A stretch of 64,000 bases of DNA from Axinella damicornis (lineage: Eukaryota > Porifera > Demospongiae > Axinellida > Axinellidae), in NCBI GenBank assembly GCA_963931865.1, contig OZ007509.1, positions 15,408,483-15,472,482 on the forward strand. Direction: 5' to 3'. The translations under genes and the position numbers were made by a program. This document shows, in pieces, positions 35,201 through 47,239 of the stretch (position 1 is its first letter; each line of letters begins with the position of its first letter). The notes under the pieces were generated by a model that worked only from the letters and a program-made list of their open reading frames with translations, had not been told where the DNA came from and searched no databases.

Positions 35201-38200
35201 TTGCTCAAGTCACAGATTGACCCAGTGCAGTTAGGGGTATGGCTTGCTTTATTATTGATCCTCATTGGAGGATTTTTTTGCTGTGCCTAGTTGTAAGATC
35301 ATTAAGCTCCACAATGCTATTCGTAGTATTCCATGACCAGTGGTCGCTTGTGGAATCTAAGCAGAGCTCCACTTGGAGAGAGCTGAAAGCTGTGGATCAA
35401 GTGCTTCGATCCTTTTCTGGAAAGTTTAGCAGGCCATAGAGTCAAATGGTTCACTAACATCCAGAATGTAGTCAGGGTTGTTCAGTCAGGTAGTTGTAGA
35501 CAGCATCTAGCTACAGGATGGAGCAATGAGCATTGTCAAGGTATGCCTTGCACATAACATCAGACTGGATGTTGCATGGATCCCTAGAACCTTTAATGTC
35601 AGGGCCGATTTCTTGAGCCGCATTGTTGACTACGATGACTGGCAGTTGTGCCCATTTGTGTTTTGCCAGCTATGTGGGGTCCTCACACGATTGATCGATT
35701 TGCCTTGTTTTATAACACTCAGCTTGTACGCTTTGATAGCCGGTTCTGGGATCCTCACTGTGAAGCTGTTGATAGCTATATACATTTACCAGATCCTGGT
35801 CTGGAGAGGTCTACTGGTGGGTTTCTCCACAGTCTCTAGTCTGCCGTTTGTGCCTACATGCTGAGCTATGTGGCGCAAGAGGTACCTTGGTTGTCACAGC
35901 ATGGAGTCAGCACCACACTGGCCGTTGATTTGCCCGGATGGCTGCCGCTTAACACCCTATGTTCAGTGTTGATGTTTGGTCGCAGTGGCTCTAATATTGC
36001 CAGTGTTATGCAGCCTGGTTCTTCAATATTGTGCCTCCATGTGGATTTTTCTGTTGAACCTAGAACAGTCAAAACTGGGATTTTGTGTGTCTGGTGTGTG
36101 TGTGTATAGTGTTGTTGTCTCGCTATGGCCCTGGTGGCCTGTTCACATTAAGTGTGGCCTCGGTGGCCTGTTCACATTCATTGTGGCCTCGGTGGCCTGT
36201 TCACATTAAGTGTGGCCTCGGTGGCCTGTTCACATTCAGTGTGGCCTCGGTGGCCTGTTCACATTAAGTGTGGCCTCGGTGGCCTGTTCACATTCAGTGT
36301 GGCCTCGGTGGCCTGTTCACATTCAGTGTGGCCTCGGTGGCCTGTTCACATTCAGTGTGGCCTCGGTGGCCTGTTCACATTCAGTGTGGCCTCGGTGGCC
36401 TGTTCACATTAAGTGTGGCCTCGGTGGCCTGTTCACATTCAGTGTGGCCTCGGTGGCCTGTTCACATTAAGTGTGGCCTCGGTGGCCTGTTCACATTCAG
36501 TGTGGCCTCGGTGGCCTGTTCACATTCAGTGTGGCCTCGGTGGCCTGTTCACATTAAGTGTGGCCTCGGTGGCCTGTTCACATTCAGTGTGGCCTCGGTG
36601 GCCTGTTCACATTAAGTGTGGCCTCGGTGGCCTGTTCACATTAAGTGTGGCCTCGGTGGCCTGTTCACATTAAGTGTGGCCTCGGTGGCCTGTTCACATT
36701 CAGTGTGGCCTCGGTGGCCTGTTCACATTAAGTGTGGCCTCGGTGGCCTGTTCACATTAAGTGTGGCCTCGGTGGCCTGTTCACATTAAGTGTGGCCTGT
36801 TCACAGTAATGTGACCTCAGTGGCCTGTTCACATTAAGTGTGGCTTCGGTGGCCTGTTCACAAGGTGGCTTGTTCACCAATATGGCCGCGTTGGCCAATG
36901 TGCCTTCTTTGGCTTGTTAACCAGTTGTGGCCTTGGTGGCCAGATGTTCACCTGAGTGGTGATGTTGTGGGCCTTGGTGGCCTGGCTTACATTTCATGTT
37001 TTGGCAATCATGTGTGGCCTCGGTTGCCGTTGTGCAGTATTGGGTTGCCTTGGTGCTCGCTTAAAGTGCTACGTTATCTATACATAGCGGCTAGCTAGTG
37101 CTGGCGCAGTATTAGCTAGCTAGCTACGGAAAGGCCTTATATATAGCTCTTTATAGCTATGGCTCGGAGTACCCTGATAGACATCTTAGGTCCCAGTGTG
37201 ACCTTGGGGTTCATTTTGGCCTCTTGAGGTTTGGTCCAATTTTGACGACCTTGGTGGTCTGGTCTAGTTCCATTTCTATCCCTTGGATAGGGGGAGTTTT
37301 CCCTGTATATTGATATTGTTCCTCCTTATCACTTCAGACATATTTCATGTTGGAGTAGGGATAATCTCCAAGATGAGTGGCTGAAGGAGCTTGCCGATTC
37401 CTATGCCTGCTTTAGTGCTACGTGGGAAAGCACCCTCCACTGTTAAGATACAGTGGGGCGTTCCTCCGATGGAAGAAATGGGCTTCCGATAAGCTCAAGA
37501 TTCAGGTTTTTCCAGCAAAACCTTTCCAGTGGGCCTATATTTGTCCTATTTGATTAACAAATCGAAGACCAGTGGCTCAGTAGTGGAAGCAGTTAGTGCA
37601 TTGTATTGGGTCCATCAGTTGTCAACGGTGGAAGATCCTACTGAGCACCCTTTGGTCAGGCAGGTGCTTGCTGCATCTAAAAGGATCTTAGCCCATCAGA
37701 CTCATAAGAAAGAGCCGTTTACACCTGACATTTTGTCTAAGCTGGTTGATACCTTTGCTGGTCCCAGTGCCTCTCTGTCCGATATCCGTACTATTGCATT
37801 TTGCCTGCTGGGGTTTTTTCATTTTGACGAGCTTGCCAAGATAAAAGAGTGTGATGTTTGGATTTACGCAGATCACATGGAGCTCTTCATTGAGTCTAGT
37901 AAGACTGACCAGCATTGAGATGGTGCCTGGGTTGTGGTTGCTCGTTGCTCTGTAGCCATGTTGGAGAGATACATGTGTATGGCTGCATCCGCTCGTTCCG
38001 ACGAATGCCTGTTCAGAGGCATTTTGCACACTAGGAATGGTTCCAAGCTTCGTGTCTCAGGTGGTCTCTCCTATACCCGTGTCAGGGTACTTGTGCTAGA
38101 GAAGTTGGAAGCCATTGGTCTAGAAAAACATCAGTTTGGTGTCCACAGCCTCCATTCAGGTGCATGGGGCTTCAGCCGCTGCTCAGGCTGGTGTGCCAGA

Positions 38201-39297
38201 CAGGTTGTTTAAATGGCACGGACGTTTGAGGAGCGTAAATGACAAGGATGTGTATATTAAGGACAAGTTGCAGGATAGATTGTTAGTGTCACGTTCTCTT
38301 GGTTTGTAAAGGGTAGCATTTGCCTATTCATTCCCTCTTGTTGTAGCCTCTGTTGCCTGGCCCCACCCATTGCGTCTATTTGTGGATTTGACGCATGCGC
38401 CTCTAAGATGAGAGATGTATTTTTCTGTCGTTTGAGAGTAGCGAATTAGAAAGAAAATACGCTCTCATCGTTGCATGGTATACGCATGCGCATATGTTGC
38501 AGCTGGCTGTGAGCAGGTGTGGATGGCGGGTTATTTAAAGGGGGTAAGCATATGTGTTTGTCATTCTCTCGGCAATTCCAGCCGTGCAAAGCTGTCTTGT
38601 TTCATTCTTGGCTATGTTTAGTCATGCAATTTTATTTTCTCTCCTGCCGAGGTACCTGTGCGAGGTACCTGTTGTGGATTTGGGAGCTACTTGGAACCTG
38701 TGCGTTCTACCATCCATTGTGGCTTTGGGAGCTACTTGGAGACACCAGTTGTCATGGACTTGGTTTTGCTGCATGCATGTCTATTTGGTTGATTGTATTG
38801 ACCTCTGCGCTGGGATGTTTTCAGTTGGGTTTTTTCCTCCCTCACTGTTTTTCCTTGCTGTCAAGGTTTTTTGGGTGTGTGGAGGTTTTTTCCCCTGAGT
38901 GCACTGGCCCTGCACTCTAAATTAATTGTGCCCACCTTTATTATTGCTGGCCCATCCCAATTTGTTTGATTTGCATTGAAGTTTGCTGTTGTGTTGTGCT
39001 GTAGGTTTGGCATGCTAGTGCTGTCGTGTTGTACTGTGGTGTTGTACTGTTGTTGTTGGGCACTTTCATGCTTTGCCGGCTCTCTCTGTTGCCTGGCCCC
39101 ACCCATTGCGTCTATTTGTGGATTTGACGCATGCGCCTCTAAGATGAGAGCCACTGATCCCTGATCTCCCTTACTTGTAATTGCTCGGGGTGCGGGTATC
39201 GAGACAGCAATCTCAGGGCTCCCTCCTCGTTAGTACCAGAGGACACAGGATCTCGAAAGCAGCGAAGTAGTGTTTTCTGGTCTGCAACGTCGCTCAT
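29257..39297 (-). CDS. Gene D: large ankyrin-Roc-COR-Death protein, split by a retrotransposon
   Basis: Coding sequence is 39297-39151 (49 codons, MSDVADQ start) and 33560-29799 (1254 codons). The two join exactly in frame (GAT CAG TGG / GTA GAC TAC) once the Ngaro element between them is disregarded. About 1303 residues in this exon: 16 ankyrin repeats (about 58-600) alternating between a VDQHCDP type and a VEECHCDP type, P-loop GNHAAGKST (646-654), DMAGQ, FSHAD, LDCRK, COR-like region and Death domain. Exon 2 (29300-29257) follows in phase 0 and encodes LTRVVLELLPGECP, completing the Death domain's last helix; the end of the gene was not found. An ATG inside the element (33612-33614) could give a shorter product lacking the native N-terminus. 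No other stop is seen. Confidence 0.8.
29301..29798 (-). other. Intron after exon 1 of gene D
   Basis: Donor GTGAGTGTGTG (29798) lies in a short CA/GT array; acceptor CTCAAG at 29301. The same intron, highly similar, is in gene E (50355-50851). No other feature. Confidence 0.65.
33561..33749 (+). repeat. Ngaro left terminal repeat A1
   Basis: 189 bp starting ATGTATTTTTCTGTCG, identical to A2 at 38415-38603. Contains a TTATTTAAAG stretch that could serve as a TATA-like promoter. Confidence 0.9.
33798..34293 (+). pseudogene. Ngaro gag-like gene, frameshifted
   Basis: ATG at 33798 begins MANGGDSSSVTSSQFDQL and stops at 34025. The homologous sequence continues in another frame (RKNGNDKQFKFN..., with SDDEKRLFKAEQRAARK near the end) to 34293, so one frameshift lies near 33980-34000. 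The later part resembles DIRS/Ngaro gag-like proteins of other animals. It would package element RNA. Confidence 0.65.
34430..34530 (+). pseudogene. Zinc-knuckle (CCHC) remnant of Ngaro
   Basis: CFQC, then GHFRRFC, fit a C-x2-C-x4-H-x4-C nucleic-acid-binding knuckle, but a TAG codon lies between the second Cys and the His. Confidence 0.55.
34800..35640 (+). pseudogene. Ngaro reverse transcriptase / RNase H remnant
   Basis: Fragments in changing frames: QLVVDLRHVNQFLWKVKSKYEGLD (34828-34900), FFTCDLG, TKLLRPL (about 35040-35065), GDLQHAGLLLNLLKSQIDP (about 35168-35225) and a terminal FNVRADFLSR (35590-35620) as in DIRS-type RNase H. The catalytic YxDD region is disrupted. It cannot yield an intact enzyme. 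Confidence 0.65.
36125..36850. repeat. 29 bp minisatellite inside Ngaro
   Basis: About 23 near-identical units of TGTGGCCTCGGTGGCCTGTTCACATT plus AAG or CAG, then degenerate units. The two variants alternate irregularly. Because 29 is not a multiple of 3, all three frames look open; these are not genes. Confidence 0.95.
37360..38310 (+). pseudogene. Ngaro tyrosine recombinase, frameshifted
   Basis: Open stretches at 37529-37918 and 37934-38212 show a DIRS/Ngaro-type integrase: LSDIRTIAFCLLGFFHFDELAKI (first catalytic Arg region), then FGVHSLHSG (HxxR box with His in place of Arg) and, after a frame change, PDRLFKWHGRLRSVNDKDVY with the last His/Tyr region, stopping near 38310. The stop after TDQH and the later frameshift disable it. 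Confidence 0.75.
38348..38603 (+). repeat. Ngaro internal repeats B1 and A2
   Basis: B1 (38348-38414, CTCTGTTGCCTGG start) abuts A2 (38415-38603). This reproduces the junction expected when the outer ends B2 and A1 meet in a circular intermediate. Confidence 0.85.
39084..39150 (+). repeat. Ngaro right terminal repeat B2
   Basis: 67 bp, identical to B1, ending AAGATGAGAG directly against codon TGG of gene D. Confidence 0.9.
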
Positions 39298-40135
39298 TCT
39301 CGTATTTTAACCGTCAACCGGAAGTTCAGAGAGTTAACTTCAGCCCCGCCCACATGTTGTGCATAATTATGATGATGCTATAATATTGCAACAAATAAAG
39401 ACAAGGGTGTGAAATGTGAGTGGTGCAAATATCTGCTACACAAAATACTGCATGTTAAGTTAGCTGCTTCTGGGTAGGATAAGAATTTGTAGACTTTCAT
39501 GAACTGCAGGAGACAATGACGGAATCATGACATCTGTGCCTCTGACGGGGACAAGTACCTGGAGAGGGAGACCACAAATTATAACCATCCTACATTGTTA
39601 TTGTGATGTCATGTGGTGTCATGTGATTCAATTGATGTCATATGGTGTCCTGTACAAGTATGGAGTGTTCCTGGTATGAGCATGTATACAGCCCGTAAGA
39701 GCACCAGTGTTAATTGGCTGTACATAGAGGCGTAGCTAGGAATTGGAGACCAAGGAGGCATGGAGTTATCAGCGCGAGTTAATTAGATTTAATTAATATC
39801 GCTAATTTAATCTATTATTTCCACATCATTACTTCCGCAGTGCGCGCAAGCAGTTGGTTTCGAAATGCTATATACAGCAATATGCTGGTGCCCTGACTGT
39901 CCCAGACTTGCAGCACTATCCGCGTTAAGAGTATATACGCCGGCTCATGGTCAGCCTAGCTAGCTCCTGTCTCTGTCATCTGATCGAACGCACATCGTAC
40001 AAGGATCTAGGAGTCCGGACACGCGCATCATTATCCAGAAAAGCGAGGAGGCAACTGCCTCCTCTGCCTCAATCCTAGCTACGCCCACGCTGTACCAGTC
40101 CAAGAGTGCTCAATTAATCTCCAATCCTGCTCACC
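39298..40135. other. 5' flank of gene D, exon f remnant and candidate MITE
   Basis: CAGCCCCGCCCACATG lies at about 39341. A remnant of gene X exon f is at about 39538-39580. 39728-40088 has inverted ends GGCGTAGCTAGGA / TCCTAGCTACGCC and may be a MITE, but no target-site duplication was found. Confidence 0.45.
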
Positions 40136-40935
<800 letters not shown>

Positions 40936-41315
40936 ATATATGTGTGTTGGGTACCACCTCCTGGTAAGGAAGGACCTGTCCTCCATTTCCCCCAATATAA
41001 CCCTGTTTGATCACTTTTGTTGCAATGTGATCTTGGACACTGCATGAGTGCATGGATGAACACTCAAAGTCTTACATGTAATCGTTTGGTGATCGGTGAT
41101 CGGTGTTCTCCCTAGGGGGTTTTCAAAGGGCAGGATGAGGGAGGAAGGCAGAGGAGTGGAAGAGGGTAGGGAGGTGACGTACGTGCACTGCATGCTAGTA
41201 CTAAGTACTGCAATGAATTTAATTCTAACTGTCAATAAAATGCAAGCCACATGTCCTATGAACGCATTGGAGTTGATCTTGCAACATGCAGTTAGACTTA
41301 CACATGCACTGTGTA

Positions 41316-41407
41316 TAGCCTTGTTCTCAGGCCTGCACCCAGATTTTATCTCACAGCCGTACCATGGAGAAAATAAAAATCTGGGCGGAGGCCTGGGAAC
41401 AAGGCTA
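41316..41407. mobile_element. TAGCCTC-family MITE with 9 bp duplication
   Basis: Ends TAGCCTTGTTCTCAGGCC / GGCCTGGGAACAAGGCTA; flanking CACTGTGTA is repeated exactly on both sides. Confidence 0.85.
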
Positions 41408-41625
41408 CACTGTGTATATATTGTATGTGGGTGTATGTGTGTGTGAGAGAGAGTGTACATGGTGTGGTGTGTGTGTGGGGATGTGTGTGCATGTGCATAC
41501 AGTGTAGAGGTATGTGGAGGATTATGGAAGGGAAAAAGGGGAGGGCGGTGACCTACACAGTCAATGCTATGAATTTCTAACCGTCAACAACCAACAGAAC
41601 ACACACACACACCCAACACACTCAC

Positions 41626-41960
41626 CAGTGGGTTTCTGCCACAGAACACACTGTACTTGTCCAGAGCTGATCTCAGGGCTCTGTAGGTTGGAGTTTGAGT
41701 GTTCTCCTTCCACACCCGAAACACCTGCTGACACTGATACTCATGCAGGCTGGTCTCGGTGGAGCTTGATACTGTCTGAATGCTAGCTTGCTTCAACTGG
41801 TCAGCCATCGTGCAGGCAAGTTTACTCATACACCCAAAAATGTTTCCTCGGAATTCTCCTCTGCAAATACTACCCTGAGCATTGAAGTACGCAGCTGATC
41901 AAAATGAAACAGCTGTTCGATTTCATTTCCTTGGAGACTGACTAAAGTAACACGTGCGTG
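41626..41960 (-). pseudogene. Death-domain exon fragment
   Basis: Matches the last about 110 residues of exon 1 (IEQLLHF-like, MLRVVFAEENSEE, QVFRVWKENTQ, SALDKYSVFCG) with donor GTGAGTGTG. A frame change lies near 41830. The sequence upstream to about 42116 is unrelated to the GTPase. Confidence 0.7.
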
Positions 41961-42116
41961 TCCAAGGCGTGCTTCCGGAGCATAGAGATGCTGATGAAAT
42001 TGGAGAGTAGCGCTGGCAGTATTTAAAACATGCTGAAATCCAGAAATTTTGACCACACCTTTGTTATTGCACGCTGGCGAATCTGTACTTCCAGCATCAA
42101 TATTCATATACGTCAT

Positions 42117-43094
42117 TGAGATTACTTGTTCTACAATCTGATTGGATCTGCCCGGATTCTGGCGGAGTTTAAGGAATGTGGGCTATACCTACCGGCCCAT
42201 ATTTCCGCGCGTTATACTGGAAGACTACTGCCTGTAGTATACATGCTGTACGAAAGACTCTAGTGTATAGGAACAATGCAACAACGTTACTAAAGCGCTC
42301 ACGCATACAGGAGGGCAATCATTCCGCTCACTCAGTAACATCCTCAGATTCAGAGATATAGTAACGTATAGGATCTACTACGTCGACGTGGAGATTATGC
42401 AATTTATCCTCCACAGGAAACTTTCCCAAGGAGGATAAACCGCATAACCTCTGGGTCGACGTAGTATATAGATCCGGCTTCTACCACAGACATAACCTCC
42501 AAGTCAAGTTAGTAGCTGGATCCGGCTGCTAGGACAGCTATTGCTCTGATTCTCACAGCTTGGTTCAATTAGGTCATAGCGGAGGATAACCGATTTATCC
42601 TCCGCGGTACATCAAAGGATTGCCCACGCACTGTGGTAGAAAACATAGATAATATAGCCTGGCGGCCACCAGTTCATCCACAGTTGCAGACCTGGGTACT
42701 GGAGATTGTGCAGTGTACTAGACTGTAGTTCACTGCGCGATCAACCAGACAGTGTCTCAGTGTCTAGAACACAGAAAACTCTGTCTATTTTCTGGTCCGT
42801 TTTCCAGTCTGTTCCATGTTTAGTCACGTCCAGCCAGACCTGCGCTTCTGTGGAGCAAAACATCAACACCGTTCACTGTCATACGTTTTTGTCATCCAGA
42901 CTGTATGTAACACTAGACCTCCATGCTGCGTGAAGAGGGCTATAGCTGGTAGCCCAATCTTCACCTATGGCTCTCTATCTGATAACTTTTGGATCACAAA
43001 TTAACGCCAATCCAGTGTTCCGAGTGGGTGTCATGGGTATTAAGGCTTTCATGTCCTGGACAGTACATAATTTGAGTAGCTAGGGACAACTTAC
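42117..43094. other. Non-coding with a foldback at 42372-42473
   Basis: GGATCTACTACGTCGAC...TTTATCCTCC is followed by its imperfect inverted copy ending GTCGACGTAGTATATAGATCC, and a partial third copy occurs near 42580-42603. No gene was recognised. Confidence 0.5.
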
Positions 43095-43515
43095 TGATGT
43101 GGTCTACAACTCCAGTGCGGAACTTCCCATAGTCAGAGAACTTCTTGGCCCCCAGCTGTCGTAGATCCTCAATAGTGCACGGCCACAGATGCAGAACATT
43201 GTTCCTTTTGGCAAATGAACTCCTCTTTTCAACAACACTTACTTCTGTACCGAGGAGGACGCACTCGATGGCTTGCCTGAGACCAATCGGTCCCGCTCCA
43301 ACTATAAAGACTCGTACCCCCTTGGCTGCTATTTGCTGCAAATATTCTCTTTTGTTCGCTCGCTTGTCCAGCCGAGATTTTAGATTCTCAAAGGAGCGGA
43401 CTATGTCGTCTCCGTTTTTCAACTGAGAGAAGCATTCGTACAATTTCTCAAGCGGGACGTCCACGACCACGTCTTCCCTTTTTGCATGACGGCCAGCCTG
43501 CCAATCAGCTGGCGT
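43095..43515 (-). CDS. MICAL-type flavin monooxygenase exon (fragment)
   Basis: About 125-140 residues match the N-terminus of the MICAL FAD monooxygenase domain: dinucleotide-binding VFIVGAGPIGLRQAIE, VVEKR, NNVLHLWP and LGAKKF...VDHIS. The exon ends at a consensus donor CATCA|GTAAGT (43095/43094). The true 5' end is unclear; the reading frame runs into a MITE at 43518-43581. No further MICAL exons were found on either side, so this is a lone exon or the edge of a gene broken by rearrangement. MICALs oxidise actin methionines; whether this copy works is unknown. Confidence 0.7.
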
Positions 43516-43517
43516 AG

Positions 43518-43581
43518 TAGCCTCGTTCCCAGGCCATCGCCTAGCTTTTCGTCGCTTTACAGTAACCTGGGAACGAGGCTA
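43518..43581. mobile_element. TAGCCTC-family MITE with 9 bp duplication
   Basis: TAGCCTCGTTCCCAGGCC and CCTGGGAACGAGGCTA ends; flanks CTGGCGTAG / CTGGCTTAG (8 of 9 identical). Confidence 0.85.
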
Positions 43582-45112
43582 CTGGCTTAGCTAGTAACCA
43601 GTCTGGTCTGGGGACGAGACAAGCCCCACCCCTTTGCACCATTGCTTACCAGGAACAAAGCACTAATGTACATGTGCAGTAGCAAGAGCTAGGACCTGCC
43701 AAAGGGATCACCTTCCTGTGACTTTACAAGCAGCAGTTACATCTTGGTCATCCCGTTTGGACGATCAAGATCAACCTCGGTGATAATCACACACATGATG
43801 AAGACCCTGAAAGTGCATTTTGAAGATGCACGGCAGTATGTGCTGGCACCTAATTGACAGCTCACTGGTGTATGAGGACCAGCTTTGAAAGTGGGAGAGA
43901 GCAGATACTGTGGCAGGGAAGACCAGCAGAGACCCCTGGAGACCAAGGGAGACCAGCAGAGTCCATGCACATCAAGGCTATACGATTCATTACAGTCTCC
44001 CACCATGAAACTGTCCTTAGCTTCGATGTGGACAGGGACGAGACTAGTAGTACATACTGGAATGCAAGCTACATTTCTTTCAGATATGAACTTAGTGCAA
44101 GCTGTCCAACACGGAAACATGTTTTGCAAATTGACATCTTGCACTGCACGTGTAAATCACCAGGTGGTGTTCATAGAGAGGAAGATTGAAGAGATCTCTT
44201 CGATTCGGAAAACATTTTTCCGAGTCACCATTGGAGAACGGAACCCACTTTGGGGTCGACTGTGGGCATGGCTATTCATAACTTGAGACCATGCAGTAAG
44301 AGCTTCTGGACCGATGAGATTATTCTAGCCACCGGCCCCTCTCCACCAGGCCGGTTACACGCGCACACGGTGCGCCCACTTTACCGGCCGGGTGGAGAGG
44401 GGCTAGCAGTTAGACTGATGGGAAAGATGCTCAAGGGGGAACTATACTCCCAGGGGATCACTGGGCATGGGATTCCACATGCAATCACTGCTCTTTACTT
44501 CAACACTTCACAGCGTCACTTAGAAATAGTCTCGTAAGCCAGCCTCTTTTTTCTAAGTAGGGGGCGCGGAAAAAGAGGCTGACTTGCGAGACTAACTCAA
44601 AAACTGGTCTTTGCATGACGTCTCCCTCGTTTTCTTTAACTTGGGCAAGGCCCTTGATAATGTTCAACTACCTCTCACAGAGTATTACCCGCAGTGGGTT
44701 TCCTCTTAGCTATGTAATAGGCAACAATATGTCATTGTAGAGAAAAGCTATATATACAGTGACACTGTCTGGTGCCCGGGCCTTTGCCGTTTCTAATTTA
44801 TATTTCCACCTTTCTGAGCTGAAACTCACTACATAGTGAGTAACTGAAAACATGGGTAGCTAGAGTATCACTACTCTCCCCGCTACAGTTGAATGAAAAA
44901 AGCACCTCTACGTCTTCAAATACAGAACAGTCACCTTGGCAGCTTGGCAACATGAGCTTTCGAAGTAGGGTGAGGTGCTTTGCATATTTACTAGACTAAA
45001 TTTGAAGAAGTTTTTTGGCGGGAAGTCATGTCCAGGTGCACGCGCATGCGCAACCGGATACATCCGGTTTGGGTTTAAATAAGGAATTTGCACCAAGTTT
45101 TGGCGGGATGTC

Positions 45113-45362
45113 GGGATGGCACACTCGCTAAGCACTTGCTTTGCAGCCTGGGGGTTGAGTGTTCGCCTCCCCAATAACCGAGTACGAGTCTGGGCCACTC
45201 CGTACATACCGGTTCTCGACTTCCCCGCCGGTTCTCGACTTCCCCGCCTAGCAGCTCGAGTACGCCGGTTCCCATCTGACCACCGAAGCTAAAGGTGTTC
45301 TGGTAGAAAGCAGGTTAGCCTCCTGTGATTCCAGGACCGCCTATCCAGCGCTCCTGAGGCTT
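45113..45362 (+). ncRNA. tRNA-like plus 5S-rRNA-like composite (copy 2)
   Basis: Same blocks as at 7786-8015, with CCGGTTCTCGACTTCCCCG duplicated between the tRNA-like and 5S-like parts. Duplicated with the segment, so it is not evidence of independent retroposition. Confidence 0.4.
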
Positions 45363-46079
45363 ACACTTCGGTGTCTGACCTGTCACGGAGGGATGGGTTG
45401 TTGCTAGGTTGTATTTTTTTCGTTTTTTTTCTTTCTTTTGTTGTGTTCTTTTTCCCCCTTTTTTCATGTTTAGATAGGCTAGTAATATGATTACCTGTGA
45501 CATTTCTGTATAGAGAAGCAGTATAATGGAGAGAAAAAATAAATGAACATAAAGACGGTCTCTACAGTATTGTACATGTATATATACCTTTCGGTGTGTC
45601 CTCTTCCCCATCGGCCCACTAGCCAGGGGCCAGGGCCCCGGCCTACTGAGTTTGGCTTCTCACTACCCACTGTCTGCCTGGTCTAGTTCTATATACCCAT
45701 GTGCATGTGCACTTCCATGTTCTATGAATATTAACTTCAACTGTATTCTCACAAGATGTTCGTATCCTGCTTGGCTAAAATACCCTTTCGACTAGTGCTG
45801 ACGCAGCAAGGCCCCATTTAACTAGAATTCTGGAACATGACAAAGCTATGTGCTAGGCTAGACATGTGCTACATTAATTTGCTTTTAATTTCACGCATGC
45901 AATTATATTGATGTTTGCCGGATTACAAGTGTCTCCAACTAGCCTCATACCCAGGCCTTCTCACGCCAGTGTTTGTCGCTTACAGTGCTAGCTGATTGGC
46001 ACTGCAAAGCGATAAACACAGGGGTGAGAAGGCGAGGCTATTACCACCCCAAGGGATCTGGACTCAGATTTACATTCAA

Positions 46080-46530
46080 CCGAAGTCACACAGGAACTCA
46101 TACTCTGCATGAAATGCTTCGTATCCGCCATCCAAGATCCAAATCTCATGAGCCCTGTCAGCTATTGTGAGGCAAAAGTGCTCAAAAACGGTTGAAAGGT
46201 TTTTCGTCAGTGTCTATGTAGCTAAGCCTCTTCCGCCGAATGTGAGTCAAACTTTGCTACGGTCTTCCGATCTTTCTGCAGCATGTCTAGTCTCCTTGCT
46301 AACCATTCGGCATGCAGCTGGCAGTCATGTTGCTCACTGCCATACAGCACGACAGGACTTGGATTTCTGGTCTAAAATACTCCCTGATGTACTGTTTGAT
46401 GAACAAACTCCTCTTCCGAACAATTGAGGTCATGAAAGACTTGGGTACGAAACTGCTGTAGCAATGTGGCCCCGGGAGTACTCCTCTTGAGGGAGTGTGT
46501 CAATCACCATGGTGGTGCTCATACAGAGGA
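46080..46530 (-). pseudogene. Rhodanese-domain gene fragment (copy 2)
   Basis: Same broken rhodanese pieces as at 8740-9190, with further indels (extra bases near 46215 and 46430). Confidence 0.45.
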
Positions 46531-47239
46531 AGATTGAAGAGATCTTCTGGAGTCACCTTCCTGAGAATGGATCCCACTTTGGGGTCGACGTCAACTGTGG
46601 GCGTGGCCATTCACAACTTAAAAAGAACAGTCGACTCCAGACTGACTCTTAGCATCTGGAGTCTGGACTAACAGTGGAGCACTCAATGGATGATGAACTG
46701 AACCCGGACCTGAACCAACGCCCCTTACATTTACCTTGTCGTTATTCACATGATGAATATTTTTTATGAGAAAAAATTCAACGCATGGTACTGTCAATGC
46801 AAACTAAAGAACAAAATGGCAAATGTGTGAATGAGGCTAAGCAGGTAAAGAGTGCACACGTGAAGCGTTCTTGCAAGGGTGTCTTTCGTCCTGGTTTCTA
46901 CACCTATGTAGAGTGATAGTGAGAAGACATTATACGTCATATACATGAGAAGATTGAACTATTAGCCATCTCATTATTCTGTCGAGAAAGTGGTCTGGCC
47001 AAAACCAGACCAGCCAGACCGGTTCCACCAGCCCTGAATAGTCACACCACAGTGCTGTGTTCTTACCTGCAGTTTGTACACAGGAGCAATCATGTTGACA
47101 CCATAGTGTACAATGTAGGAGATGGTGGGATAGATTTCGCTGTACAGAGCCTGGAGACCAAGGTCGCTCAGGTCAACCTCAGTGGAGGTCTGTGAGGGAG
47201 TGTGTTTCAGACATGTAGGAAACAAATCAACTGACGTCT

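Larger units (their letters stand above)
33561..39150 (+). mobile_element. Ngaro/DIRS-type tyrosine-recombinase retrotransposon, 5.6 kb
   Basis: Split direct repeats in the order A1 (33561-33749), internal region, B1 (38348-38414), A2 (38415-38603), unique 480 bp, B2 (39084-39150). A1 and A2 (189 bp) are identical, as are B1 and B2 (67 bp). Internal genes in order: gag-like, zinc knuckle, reverse transcriptase, tyrosine recombinase. The insertion has no target-site duplication. The host sequence GTCTAC|CCACTGATCC is uninterrupted in gene B (about 22657). Internal frames are broken, so it is non-autonomous. Confidence 0.9.

Noticed and set aside
36125..36850. CRISPR-like regular repeat
   Set aside because: Units are contiguous with no unique spacers and lie inside a eukaryotic retrotransposon; it is a minisatellite.
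33561..39150. LTR retrotransposon or endogenous retrovirus
   Set aside because: Repeats are split (A1, B1-A2, B2), there is a tyrosine recombinase and no DDE integrase, and no target-site duplication.
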